A stretch of 64,000 nucleotides of DNA. It comes from CAVWDU01 sp963840725. Its GTDB lineage: Bacteria; Pseudomonadota; Gammaproteobacteria; Pseudomonadales; Halieaceae. Below, in pieces: positions 27,704 through 39,571 of this stretch. The notes beneath the pieces were generated by a model. It was not told the origin of the DNA and made no database searches. It was given only the letters and a program-made list of their open reading frames with translations. The position numbers and the translations under genes were made by a program. Position 1 is the first letter of the stretch, and the number at the start of each line of letters is the position of its first letter. The stretch lies in contig CAWIZY010000016.1 in assembly GCA_963840725.1 (NCBI GenBank), positions 496,001 through 560,000 of the forward strand. The letters run 5' to 3'.

Positions 27704-28780
27704 CTAGGGGTTGGCCGAGACTGCCCAGCGACTACCGTCAAGCACCAGCGAGGCGCCCTGACCGCGGCTGCGGTCACGCAACCAGGGTGCCAGTTGTTGC
27801 ACGAGACCCGCATTGGCATAAAGCATTGGCAAACTCGCGAGGACTGTATCGCCCGGCGTATTGAGCCGAACAAAGTGCTCAGTCTGACCGGGCGTCGGAC
27901 GAATTTCCAGCGCATCCCACTCGATCGCTGCGCCATGCAGTTGCTGCCAGCTTATCTCCGTGAGCAGGTCACTGACTTCCTGAAAGAACTGCTGACAGGC
28001 GCTGCGCAAGCCTGCGAGGCCTGCCATCGAATCAAAGAACACTTCTATACCATCGAAGGCGCACACCGTATCGGTTTCGCTAAATACCCAGGTGGGCTGT
28101 GGCGCCGATGCGTCGGAGTACAAGGGCAGGCGCAGCGGTATTCTCGATTCGGTAAAGCGCTCGCAGTCTCTGAGTCTACAAAATTCCAGTAGAACCCGCT
28201 GTTCATAGGCGAACTGCTGACTGTGGCGCGGATGGGTCAACATAATCTGGCGGCTATTCACACGCAATGCAATGGATGCTTCCCGGCGCAGCCCGATCTC
28301 TACAGAATGGCCCTGGTCAATGTCGAGCAAAACTGTCTCCAGGGAATTTGCATAGCGGTCAACAGCGAGAGACCAGGCATAGAGTCTTCGCTTGCCATCT
28401 TCCCCCTGCGCTTCACTGCGGGCCAGGTCTGACTCGGCGATGTAGATCTCCAGCAGCGCGTTCAGCGCAGCGCTGGCGAACTGACCGCGCACCTCAGGCT
28501 CGGCACTCTGCAGGGCGGCAGCCGTGCGCTGGAAGCGCGATAACGCCTTGGCCCCGCCATCGGTCGTAGCCTGAGCCTGCGCAGCCACGGACAGAGCGCA
28601 GGCCAGCAAGGCCCCCCAAGCCAGCAGATCCCGCAGTCCAAATACTGCGTGAGTGCTGCGCGCGTGGCGGCTAACGGGCGGTGAACCAGCGCACAAATTC
28701 GTCGAAATCCACCGTGCCACTGCGATCGCTGTCAATCTGGCGGAATCCAAAGCCCGGGTCCTCACCGGGGTCCAGGGCAC
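27704..28780 (-). CDS. Hypothetical exported protein, start unresolved
   Basis: No family recognised. A hydrophobic segment LLAWGALLACALSVAAQAQA looks like a signal peptide with an AxA site, so the mature protein of about 300 residues is probably periplasmic. It has a paired-cysteine stretch FCRLRDCERF and a later pair around VCAFDG and SACQQF. The only in-frame ATG (28780) lies inside the upstream EF-hand gene in another frame, and the signal peptide begins about 120 nt further in. A non-ATG start near 28650-28700 is likely, probably with translation coupled to the EF-hand gene. The coordinates are the outer limit. Confidence 0.6.
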   Translation of the reverse strand: MPWTPVRTRALDSARLTAIAVARWISTNLCAGSPPVSRHARSTHAVFGLRDLLAWGALLACALSVAAQAQATTDGGAKALSRFQRTAAALQSAEPEVRGQFASAALNALLEIYIAESDLARSEAQGEDGKRRLYAWSLAVDRYANSLETVLLDIDQGHSVEIGLRREASIALRVNSRQIMLTHPRHSQQFAYEQRVLLEFCRLRDCERFTESRIPLRLPLYSDASAPQPTWVFSETDTVCAFDGIEVFFDSMAGLAGLRSACQQFFQEVSDLLTEISWQQLHGAAIEWDALEIRPTPGQTEHFVRLNTPGDTVLASLPMLYANAGLVQQLAPWLRDRSRGQGASLVLDGSRWAVSANP

Positions 28781-28889
28781 CCAGCGCCTGCATCAAGCCA
28801 GAGAACTCTTCCTGATCCAGCTTGCCATCGCTATTGTTGTCAAAATAGTCGAAGTTCTCTTTCAGTTCTTCATTAGAAATATCACTCAC
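28671..28889 (-). CDS. Two-EF-hand calcium-binding protein
   Basis: A 72-residue acidic protein with two canonical 12-residue EF-hand loops: Asp17 to Glu28 (DNNSDGKLDQEE) and Asp53 to Glu64 (DSDRSGTVDFDE). All calcium-ligand positions are filled, so calcium binding is very likely. It has no signal peptide and should be cytoplasmic, as a buffer or sensor. The start is GTG with AAGGAG about 9 nt upstream. The following exported hypothetical gene overlaps its end and may be its partner. Small EF-hand proteins occur here and there in proteobacteria; the function of this one is unknown. Confidence 0.85.
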   Translation of the reverse strand: MSDISNEELKENFDYFDNNSDGKLDQEEFSGLMQALGALDPGEDPGFGFRQIDSDRSGTVDFDEFVRWFTAR

Positions 28890-29063
28890 TGCTCACAGCT
28901 CCTTCCCAAGAAAGATGTCTTTAGATGCCCATCATCCTCGTTCTCCCGACAGGATAGATGCGACCGGTGCTCGCGGGTGTCCGCAACCGCTATAGAGTAA
29001 GTGAACCGCTGCGGGCAGTACAGAACATACGCGACGGACAGTTCTGCCAAGCAACGCCAGGAT

Positions 29064-29690
29064 TTATGGGCTCACATCGAAACATTCCGGCCGCTGCCGC
29101 TGTAAACTGAGCAACAGCTGCAGCGTGTGGGGGGCTACTTCCCGACTACTGTCGCCGATCATCTGCTGGGCCGAGCCCACTACAATGCTGCAATACTGAC
29201 TGTCCATTGCGATGGCATAAAGCTGCTCAACTGCCTCTTTTTCGGCGGATTCAGGTGCCGGCTTACAGGGTGCGGGTACGATAGGGCAAAGTTCAGACGC
29301 TCTCTTGTTCAACAGCCGACGAATGTGTCGCACATAGACACCGACCTCGGAACGGCCGGTGCGAAGCTCTGCCGCCAGCTCCGGGGGGATCAGCTCCTTA
29401 CTGGACGCCAGTTTTCTCAATACGGTGCTGATCGCGTCCACACGACTGCAGTCGTCTGAGGCCATGCCCTCCTCATATAAGCCCTTGACCTCAAAGTATA
29501 AGGCGTAATCAGCTATCTCGGGACCCATCTCAGGACCCATCTCAGGACCCGTCTCAGGACCTATCTCGGGCGCCGCTTGTTCGGCCCTGAGCGCTGCAGA
29601 GCCCATCAATACTGCCGCTATAAGCCAGACATTGACCAGGCGCCCGGCGCGCACTCCAGCTGCGGTTAATCTCACCATGGGTTCTTTCAT
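29064..29690 (-). CDS. Hypothetical exported protein with GPEM repeat
   Basis: A 208-residue protein I do not recognise. The N-terminus is basic, then hydrophobic (VWLIAAVLMGSAALRAEQA), fitting a signal peptide. After it comes a short Pro/Glu/Gly repeat (GPETGPEMGPEMGPEI), then a helical domain of about 140 residues with five cysteines, among them SDDCSR, ELCPI and PCKPAP. This suggests a disulphide-bonded periplasmic protein. AGGAA precedes the ATG. It is in the same direction as the EF-hand and the exported hypothetical genes, 174 nt upstream of them. Confidence 0.7.
   Translation of the reverse strand: MKEPMVRLTAAGVRAGRLVNVWLIAAVLMGSAALRAEQAAPEIGPETGPEMGPEMGPEIADYALYFEVKGLYEEGMASDDCSRVDAISTVLRKLASSKELIPPELAAELRTGRSEVGVYVRHIRRLLNKRASELCPIVPAPCKPAPESAEKEAVEQLYAIAMDSQYCSIVVGSAQQMIGDSSREVAPHTLQLLLSLQRQRPECFDVSP
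29515..29574 (-). repeat. Five 12-bp tandem repeats inside a coding region
   Basis: Five imperfect copies of a 12-base unit (consensus ATCTCAGGACCC on the + strand). They encode the GPE(M/T/I) repeat right after the signal peptide of the exported protein. Because the unit is a multiple of three, copy-number change would alter length without breaking the frame. Confidence 0.85.
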
Positions 29691-30026
29691 ACTATTTCCT
29701 GGACCTGACGACCTTATCGCTCATTGTTCAGAGGAGCCACACTGGCAGGTTGCTGATTTTCTATCTACGTGGCCACTGCCACGTTAAAAACAGGCTCAAA
29801 TCGGTCATGTATTTACTATACACGCCCTCATTTGACCGGTTTTTGCCTACCAATGGCTGCCTCGAAAACGAAAATCAACAGCCTGCTAGTGCCTGTTTCG
29901 AGTGAACCCCCATCAATGACTGGCCATCTCTTGCTGGCAGTGTGAAGTGAAAACAGTGTCCGCCCGCCCGATGTGCGCAAGAACTCCTGGGATCGGGGTT
30001 TTGACTAGCACTGGCAAAGTTTGCGC
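29691..30026. other. Intergenic region with hairpin
   Basis: 336 bases with no supported gene. A perfect stem of 7 bp with a 4-nt loop (ACGTGGC-CACT-GCCACGT) lies at 29767-29784. A looser inverted repeat follows (AAATCGGTCA near 29798 against TGACCGGTTT near 29836). Either may end transcription of the methyltransferase on the minus strand, but neither has a clean T-run. Confidence 0.45.
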
Positions 30027-31088
30027 CTATGCGGTGGCCTCAAGGACAATATTCGTTGTCGAAGTGGCCGCGATGCGGATCGACGAGAATCCGGCATCCT
30101 CCAATACGCCGATTAACCTTTTAGGCCCCGCTTGTGCGCCTAAACACAGGGCTACATCCTGGGAGCGGGAATTGGGCAGACAAATCAGGGTCGAGGCAGC
30201 ATAAAAGACACCGCCCAGTGGATGCAGGTTGTCTTCGGTTTTATCACCTGCAAGGGGCTCTACCACCATCAGCGTACCGCCCGGCGCCAGACTTTCGCGT
30301 ATATGTTGGGCGACACCTACCGGGTCCCCCATGTCGTGCAATGCATCGAAAACGCATGCAAAATCATAACCGCCATGAGACGGTATGCTACTGGCATCTG
30401 CCTGATGAAAAGAAATATTACTGACGCCTGCCGCTGTCGCCTTACTGCGTGCGTCATCAATTGAGGGCCCGTGAATGTCATAGCCAAACACTTTCGAGTT
30501 GGGGAAGGTCTCGGCCATCAGTACTGAGGTGGAGCCATGGCCACAACCTATGTCAGCGATTGAACCGCCAGACTCGAGTTTTTCCTGCACACCATCCAGC
30601 GCAGTGATCCAATGAGTCACCAGGTTTGCAATATACCCCGGGCGAAAGAAGCGATCAGTGCCACAAAACTGACAGCTGTGTTGGTCACCCCACGGCCGCC
30701 CCTTACCTGACCGAAAAACATCAACTGCCGTTTCATGTTCGGCATACTGGGCCACGATAATTTGCAGCAGGCCATGCATATTGGCCGGGCTATCCTCCGT
30801 CGCGAAAACGGCTATCTGCTCTGGAGACAGGTAAAACTTTTCAGACTCGGCATCATAATTGACATAGTCGTTAGCTGCGTTAGCTGAGAGGAGTTCTTTC
30901 AGATAGCGAGCATCAACGCCTGCTTTCGTGGCTATTTCCTCAACCGAGTGCAGCTCACCATCGGCCATGGCCTGGTAGACGCCTGTTTGATCACCGATGT
31001 AGGCCAATAAGCCAGACAGCGCAGCGTTGGCGTTTCCGACTACCGTGCCTGCCAGCGCTTCGAGTTTTTCCATATTCAATTCAGCCAT
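30027..31088 (-). CDS. Class I SAM-dependent methyltransferase with winged-helix N-terminus
   Basis: A 353-residue protein. The first 100 residues look like the winged-helix dimerisation domain of O-methyltransferase-like proteins (TGVYQAMADGELHSVEEIA, YLKELLSANAANDYV). The catalytic part begins at the SAM-binding loop IADIGCGHGSTSVLMAE and continues with VFGYDIHGPSI and a DALHDMGDP segment at the usual acidic position. It probably methylates a small molecule; the substrate is unknown. AAGGATAAG precedes the ATG. It is flanked by the hypothetical genes and yebG, with no visible pathway partner. Confidence 0.82.
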   Translation of the reverse strand: MAELNMEKLEALAGTVVGNANAALSGLLAYIGDQTGVYQAMADGELHSVEEIATKAGVDARYLKELLSANAANDYVNYDAESEKFYLSPEQIAVFATEDSPANMHGLLQIIVAQYAEHETAVDVFRSGKGRPWGDQHSCQFCGTDRFFRPGYIANLVTHWITALDGVQEKLESGGSIADIGCGHGSTSVLMAETFPNSKVFGYDIHGPSIDDARSKATAAGVSNISFHQADASSIPSHGGYDFACVFDALHDMGDPVGVAQHIRESLAPGGTLMVVEPLAGDKTEDNLHPLGGVFYAASTLICLPNSRSQDVALCLGAQAGPKRLIGVLEDAGFSSIRIAATSTTNIVLEATA

Positions 31089-31325
31089 TGTCTTATCCTT
31101 TTTTAGTTATAAATCTTATGCGGTATAGACGGCAGACAAGCGAATGCTTGGCCTTGGTTATCCTGCGGACAGCGGAAGGCACCAACTACCAATTTATTAT
31201 AGACTGAGTCCAGGCCAGTGCCAGAAGCTGCTTAAGCTCGCAGGTGGCTGAGGACGCACAGTGACGGTGTCACTAAATGGAGGGAGTGGGGCGGAATCGC
31301 CCGCACCGCGCTATTCACACGCCGA

Positions 31326-31619
31326 CTAGGCTTTTGCAGCAAGCGGGGTGATATTCGATGCTTCCCCAGGCTCTTCATCACCCAGACTTAGCAGCAATTC
31401 CGGGTTACCTCTGCAGGCTGCGATCAAGGTGCTTTTATTTCTGGACAGCAAGAGGCCAATATTCTCAGCATCTTTTTCGCTGAGTCCATCGATATGTTTG
31501 GCGAGGACCAGGCTAAAGCTTTCTGCCAGCTCCAGCATTTTGTCATGGGCGTCTGCCTCTTTTTTGCTCTCATACATGGTGTCGTCCCGGTCACATTTCC
31601 ACATTGCTACTACAGCCAT
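31326..31619 (-). CDS. yebG: YebG family SOS-inducible protein
   Basis: A 97-residue protein matching E. coli YebG in its first half: MAVVAMWKCDRDDTMYESKKEADAHDKMLELAE, given as read in three short blocks (MAVVAMWKC, DDTMYESKKEADA, HDKMLELAE). YebG is a small DNA-damage-induced protein whose biochemical role is unknown. A textbook LexA box lies 38 nt upstream of the start, which supports both the identification and SOS control. It sits just beyond the rRNA operon terminator region. Confidence 0.88.
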   Translation of the reverse strand: MAVVAMWKCDRDDTMYESKKEADAHDKMLELAESFSLVLAKHIDGLSEKDAENIGLLLSRNKSTLIAACRGNPELLLSLGDEEPGEASNITPLAAKA

Positions 31620-31656
31620 GGATTACCTCACTATTAATTCCTGATTTCCGGTGAAA

Positions 31657-31672
31657 CTGTATATATAAACAG
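31657..31672 (-). promoter_or_regulatory. LexA (SOS) box upstream of yebG
   Basis: CTG-TATATATAAA-CAG is an exact CTG-N10-CAG LexA operator with an AT-rich centre. It is centred about 45 nt before the yebG start, as in enterobacteria. Confidence 0.88.
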
Positions 31673-31700
31673 TAGTGCTGGCAACCGGTTTTCAAGCAAC

Positions 31701-31905
31701 CCACCCATAAAGAGCGGGTTTCCCCTGTGTGAAAGCCACATAAGTCTCATACAGGCCCACAGTAAAACCCCCTGACCGGTATATCCGATCAGGGCGTTCG
31801 TTTTCAAAGCCTGGCGATGACCTACTCTCACAGGGGCGGTCCGTTCGTTTTCAAAGCCTGGCGATGACCTACTCTCACAGGGGGCGGTCCGGCGTCCCGG
31901 AATCC
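31701..31905 (-). repeat. Decayed repeats of the 5S rRNA 3' end and its terminator
   Basis: Downstream of the 5S gene its last 26 or so bases (GCCTGGCGATGACCTACTCT on + strand) recur at about 31811 and 31859, each preceded by the same TTCGTTTTCAAA spacer. A second copy of the terminator hairpin (31764-31796) and of the flanking ACCCATAAAGAGCGGGTTTCC (about 31704 and 31907) are also present. This looks like the remains of one or two extra 5S gene copies whose bodies have been deleted. Confidence 0.8.
31764..31796 (-). terminator. Second copy of the rrn terminator hairpin
   Basis: Nearly the same hairpin as the main terminator, with one changed base in the stem (C for G near 31768). On the minus strand it is followed by TTTT. 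It lies beyond the 5S remnants, so it would act as a back-up terminator before yebG. Confidence 0.7.
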
Positions 31906-31955
31906 CACCCATAAAGAGCGGGTTTCCTCATGTGAGAGCATCAGAGAACCACAGT

Positions 31956-31988
31956 AAAACGCCCTGACCGGTGTATCCGATCAGGGCG
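31956..31988 (-). terminator. Rho-independent terminator of the rRNA operon
   Basis: On the minus strand CGCCCTGATCGG and CCGGTCAGGGCG form a strong stem with a short loop, followed by TTTT. It begins about 12 nt after the 5S 3' end. Confidence 0.88.
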
Positions 31989-32000
31989 TTCGTTTTCAAA

Positions 32001-32118
32001 GCCTGGCGATGACCTACTCTCACATGGGGAAACCCCACACTACCATCGGCGATGCACCGTTTCACTACTGAGTTCGGGATGGGGTCAGGTGGTTCCAATG
32101 CTCTGTGGTCGCCAGGCA
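32001..32118 (-). rRNA. rrf: 5S ribosomal RNA
   Basis: About 118 nt. The 5' end TGCCTGGCGACC pairs with the 3' end GGTCATCGCCAGGC. The internal CCCGAACTCAG and GGTAGTGTGGGG segments are standard for 5S. Ends are good to a base or two. Confidence 0.95.
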
Positions 32119-32266
32119 AACTGGCTTGGTCAACGCCGGTCTTAACTGCGCAGTGCAGGGCCGTCGTCCAACCAAATAGGGCGATAAATCAAGCTGTGTT
32201 GTGCTTCTGTGACGCCACAACATCCGCGTCTTCGTGCCACACCATCCAACAAATAACTTGGATTAT

Positions 32267-35303
<3,037 letters not shown>

Positions 35304-35559
35304 ATATAACCGAAGTTATCTGGGCAAGAAGACAGTTCCCTGACCCCCTTAACACAGGCCAGGTACTTGCTAAGATACAAACCGATCAAAGTCTGTATCC
35401 GCCGGATGTTGTGACGCTTAAGTCACAGTTTTACAACTCGTTTGGCCGCGCTCAACTACCACGCGACCAGAACTTTCTTATCTAAGGATCACTCACGTCA
35501 CCATCACCCCAAGGGGCTCCGCTGCCGTGCTGTAATCCATAGACTCAGCTTGATTTATC

Positions 35560-35571
35560 TTGTTAAAGAAC
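35560..35571 (-). promoter_or_regulatory. boxA-like antitermination site in the 16S-23S spacer
   Basis: On the minus strand GTTCTTTAACAA matches the boxA core (TGCTCTTTAACA). It lies between tRNA-Ala and 23S, the usual place for the second rrn boxA that recruits Nus factors. Confidence 0.7.
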
Positions 35572-35688
35572 TTTCCGGTTGCCAGAACCAGACTAAAACA
35601 CGCCGCAACGCGCTTTAATCTGACCTTGCTGATGCGAGATAAATACACTGCAAAGCGCAGTGAGTATGGTGGCGCTTTTCCATGAGAA

Positions 35689-35764
35689 TGGTGGAGCTAT
35701 GCGGGATCGAACCGCAGACCTCTTCCGTGCAAGGGAAGCGCTCTCCCAGCTGAGCTATAGCCCC
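35689..35764 (-). tRNA. tRNA-Ala (TGC)
   Basis: 76 nt, from GGGGCTATAGCTCAGC to a 3' encoded CCA. The anticodon loop reads CTTGCAC with anticodon TGC. The acceptor arm GGGGCTA pairs with TAGCTCC with one G-T pair, and the T arm has GGTTCGATCC. Standard 16S-23S spacer tRNA. Confidence 0.96.
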
Positions 35765-35888
35765 GTGTTAGCCGCTCGTTACCGCGACTTCCTACAGCGG
35801 CTACCCGCTCCGGGCAGCCTCTCAGATCAGTTCATCACGCCCATAAAAAACACCGCGTAAACGCAGTGTCTCGGACATGATGCCAATC

Positions 35889-35965
<77 letters not shown>

Positions 35966-36061
35966 ATATCCGGGGTCTGTCGACCCTCGACAATACTGTC
36001 GCATCAACCGTGTAGATGAAGACAAATGTGTGAGCACTTATCAGAACAGGTCACTATCGTT

Positions 36062-37595
<1,534 letters not shown>

Positions 37596-37740
37596 AATCT
37601 TTTACCTCTGCCGCTAAGCAAGCAACAAGAGGGGTTATTTACGTGACGCTTCCGATACCGCTGGAAACTCCCCACTTCAATAACCAAATCAAGGGCTCAG
37701 ATACAATTCGAAAATCAAAAATTACAATGAATCAATGAGT

Positions 37741-37784
37741 CACTTGTTGTATCTGAATAGTCGTGACGACTATCCCAACAAGTG
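37741..37784 (-). promoter_or_regulatory. Hairpin in the rRNA leader
   Basis: Nested inverted repeats: CACTTGTT against AACAAGTG on the outside and ATAGTCG-TGA-CGACTAT inside. It lies between boxA and the 16S 5' end, so it is transcribed and probably takes part in folding or processing of the precursor. Confidence 0.65.
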
Positions 37785-37807
37785 CCCACACATCTGTCTT
37801 CATCTAA

Positions 37808-37819
37808 TTGTTAAATAAC
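37808..37819 (-). promoter_or_regulatory. boxA-like site in the rRNA leader
   Basis: Minus strand GTTATTTAACAA, one base from the spacer boxA core. It lies about 60 nt after the proximal promoter, where the antitermination complex normally loads. Confidence 0.6.
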
Positions 37820-37877
37820 TCCAGAGCCGCCAGGGCCTGGTTGTCCGCCAGAGCTGTTACCCTCAGTGCGGACGCGT

Positions 37878-37905
37878 ATTATACCGATCACAGCGTGGTT
37901 GGCAA
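37878..37905 (-). promoter_or_regulatory. rRNA operon proximal promoter
   Basis: Minus strand TTGCCA (-35, 37900-37905), 16-nt spacer, TATAAT (-10, 37878-37883). A GC-rich stretch ACGCGTCC follows, the type of discriminator linked to ppGpp control. AT-rich sequence just upstream may act as an UP element. Confidence 0.8.
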
Positions 37906-38040
37906 TCAATATTTCATTTTTGTCGCCAACGACTTACCCTTCGATCATTATTCGTACTACCCGGTAAACCCTTGAAAATTATGGGTTTTACCTGAGCCAG
38001 AGGCGCCTCTTGAGGCGCTCCCGTGATCGGAGGGAGGCGA

Positions 38041-38069
38041 ACTATACGCAGGGAAAAATCTTACGGCAA
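38041..38069 (-). promoter_or_regulatory. rRNA operon distal promoter
   Basis: Minus strand TTGCCG (-35, 38064-38069), 17-nt spacer, TATAGT (-10, 38041-38046), then a GC-rich TCGCCTCC. AT-rich DNA (ATAAATAATT) precedes the -35. It lies about 164 nt upstream of the proximal promoter, a P1/P2 layout like that of E. coli rrn operons. The rest of 37596-38131 holds only leader and weak hairpins. Confidence 0.68.
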
Positions 38070-38131
38070 GCACTTTCGCAATTATTTATCCTGCTCCAAG
38101 CAGGCGCCCGACGGGGAGGCCGGGCTACACG

Positions 38132-39427
38132 CTATGCAAGCTCAAACAAGTGGTAGGTTTTCTTGCCCAGCTTGAACAGGTAGAAACGGCCATGCAACGC
38201 TTGCGAAGGCTCCAGAACCTGGTCCACGGCGCTGTTTTGGTCCCAGCCCAGTGCACGACCGTTGACGGTTACCGCATTACGGCCAAGGGCATCCTTTACC
38301 TGCTTCCCCGATCCCGCCATACCCGCCTCGGTCAGCAGTTGGGTCAGGGTCTCGGGTAGTGCCTGCCTGGATATGGCGCTCGAAGGCAGTCCATCCTGGC
38401 GCAACTGCAGGAGGTCATCGCCTGCAAGCTCATCCAGGCTGCCGCTGAACAGGGACTCGGTTATACGGCGTGCTGCGGCAAGCCCCGGCTCGCCGTGGAC
38501 CAGTCGAGTCACCTCGGCAGCCAACACCGACTGGGCCTCTGGCCTGCCCTGACGCTCACTGTCGGCGCGTTCAAGCGCATCAATTTCCGCGACCTCGAGG
38601 AAGGTGAAGTACTTCAGAAAACGGTAAACGTCTGCATCGGCGGTGCCAAGCCAGAATTGATAGAAGGCGTAAGGAGAGGTGCGCGCGGGGTCCAGCCAGA
38701 TTGTACCGCCCTCCGTCTTGCCAAACTTCGTGCCATCGGACTTGGTAATTAGCGGCAGGGTCAGCCCGAAGACCTGGACGCTATTTAGCCGCCGAGTCAG
38801 ATCGATACCACCGGTGATGTTGCCCCACTGGTCAGAGCCGCCTATCTGCAGCCCACACCCGTACCGGCGGTTGAGCTCGGCGAAATCATAGGATTGCAGA
38901 ATCATATAGGCGAATTCTGTAAAGCTGATACCGCTGCCATCGCGCTCGATACGCTGCTTAACAGACTCTTTCTGAATCATCGCATTGACAGAAAAGTGCT
39001 TGCCAACATCACGCAGAAAATCGAGCACACTGAGGTCAGCCGTCCAATCAAGGTTGTTAACGACCTCCGCAGAACAGTCACCACAATCGAAATCGATAAA
39101 TGTCGCTATCTGCCGGCGAATTTTCTCCACCCAATCCGCGACTACCTCGGGGGTGTTGAGCTGACGCTCGGCCGCCTTGAAACTCGGGTCACCGACCAGG
39201 CCTGTCGCGCCGCCCATCAATGCCAGCGGTCGATGGCCGGCCAGCTGAAAACGGCGCAATGCCAGTAAAGGCACCAGAGAGCCAATGTGAAGACTGTCCG
39301 CCGTGGGATCGAAACCGCAGTATAGCGTGCGCACGCCTCCCTCCAACCACTCGGGCAACTGCTCCTCACCCGCGATCTGAAAGACCAGTCCGCGATCGCG
39401 CAGATCCGCTAAAAGTGTCTCGTTCAT
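38132..39427 (-). CDS. tyrS: Tyrosyl-tRNA synthetase
   Basis: A 431-residue class I synthetase close to E. coli TyrRS. It has YCGFDPTADSLHIGS, which carries the HIGH-like motif at residues 47-50, the tyrosine-binding segment LQIGGSDQWGNITGG, and the KMSKS-equivalent KFGKTEGG. An S4-like RNA-binding domain lies at the C-terminus (SGKQVKDALGRNAVTVNGR). It charges tRNA-Tyr in the cytosol. I take the ATG at 39427, where homology begins; a GTG at 39451 is also in frame. It is transcribed in the same direction as, and just upstream of, the rRNA operon. Confidence 0.97.
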   Translation of the reverse strand: MNETLLADLRDRGLVFQIAGEEQLPEWLEGGVRTLYCGFDPTADSLHIGSLVPLLALRRFQLAGHRPLALMGGATGLVGDPSFKAAERQLNTPEVVADWVEKIRRQIATFIDFDCGDCSAEVVNNLDWTADLSVLDFLRDVGKHFSVNAMIQKESVKQRIERDGSGISFTEFAYMILQSYDFAELNRRYGCGLQIGGSDQWGNITGGIDLTRRLNSVQVFGLTLPLITKSDGTKFGKTEGGTIWLDPARTSPYAFYQFWLGTADADVYRFLKYFTFLEVAEIDALERADSERQGRPEAQSVLAAEVTRLVHGEPGLAAARRITESLFSGSLDELAGDDLLQLRQDGLPSSAISRQALPETLTQLLTEAGMAGSGKQVKDALGRNAVTVNGRALGWDQNSAVDQVLEPSQALHGRFYLFKLGKKTYHLFELA

Positions 39428-39571
39428 TGGCTTACTCTCGATTGCAGCCACACCGGCCGGCGGGGCGCAAACCTTACATTTCTACATTTAGAATGCAAGC
39501 CTCCCTGTTGATTTCATTCAACATTTAATATACTCACCACAACGTAAAAATCAGAGAATCCATTCAAGGCC

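Noticed and set aside
27704..28780. Taking the ATG at 28780 as the true start of the exported hypothetical protein
   Set aside because: It lies within the EF-hand gene and puts about 40 residues before a convincing signal peptide; kept only as an outer limit.
31701..32024. Direct repeats near the 5S gene as a CRISPR array
   Set aside because: Repeat units are pieces of 5S and its terminator, spacing is irregular and there are no cas genes.
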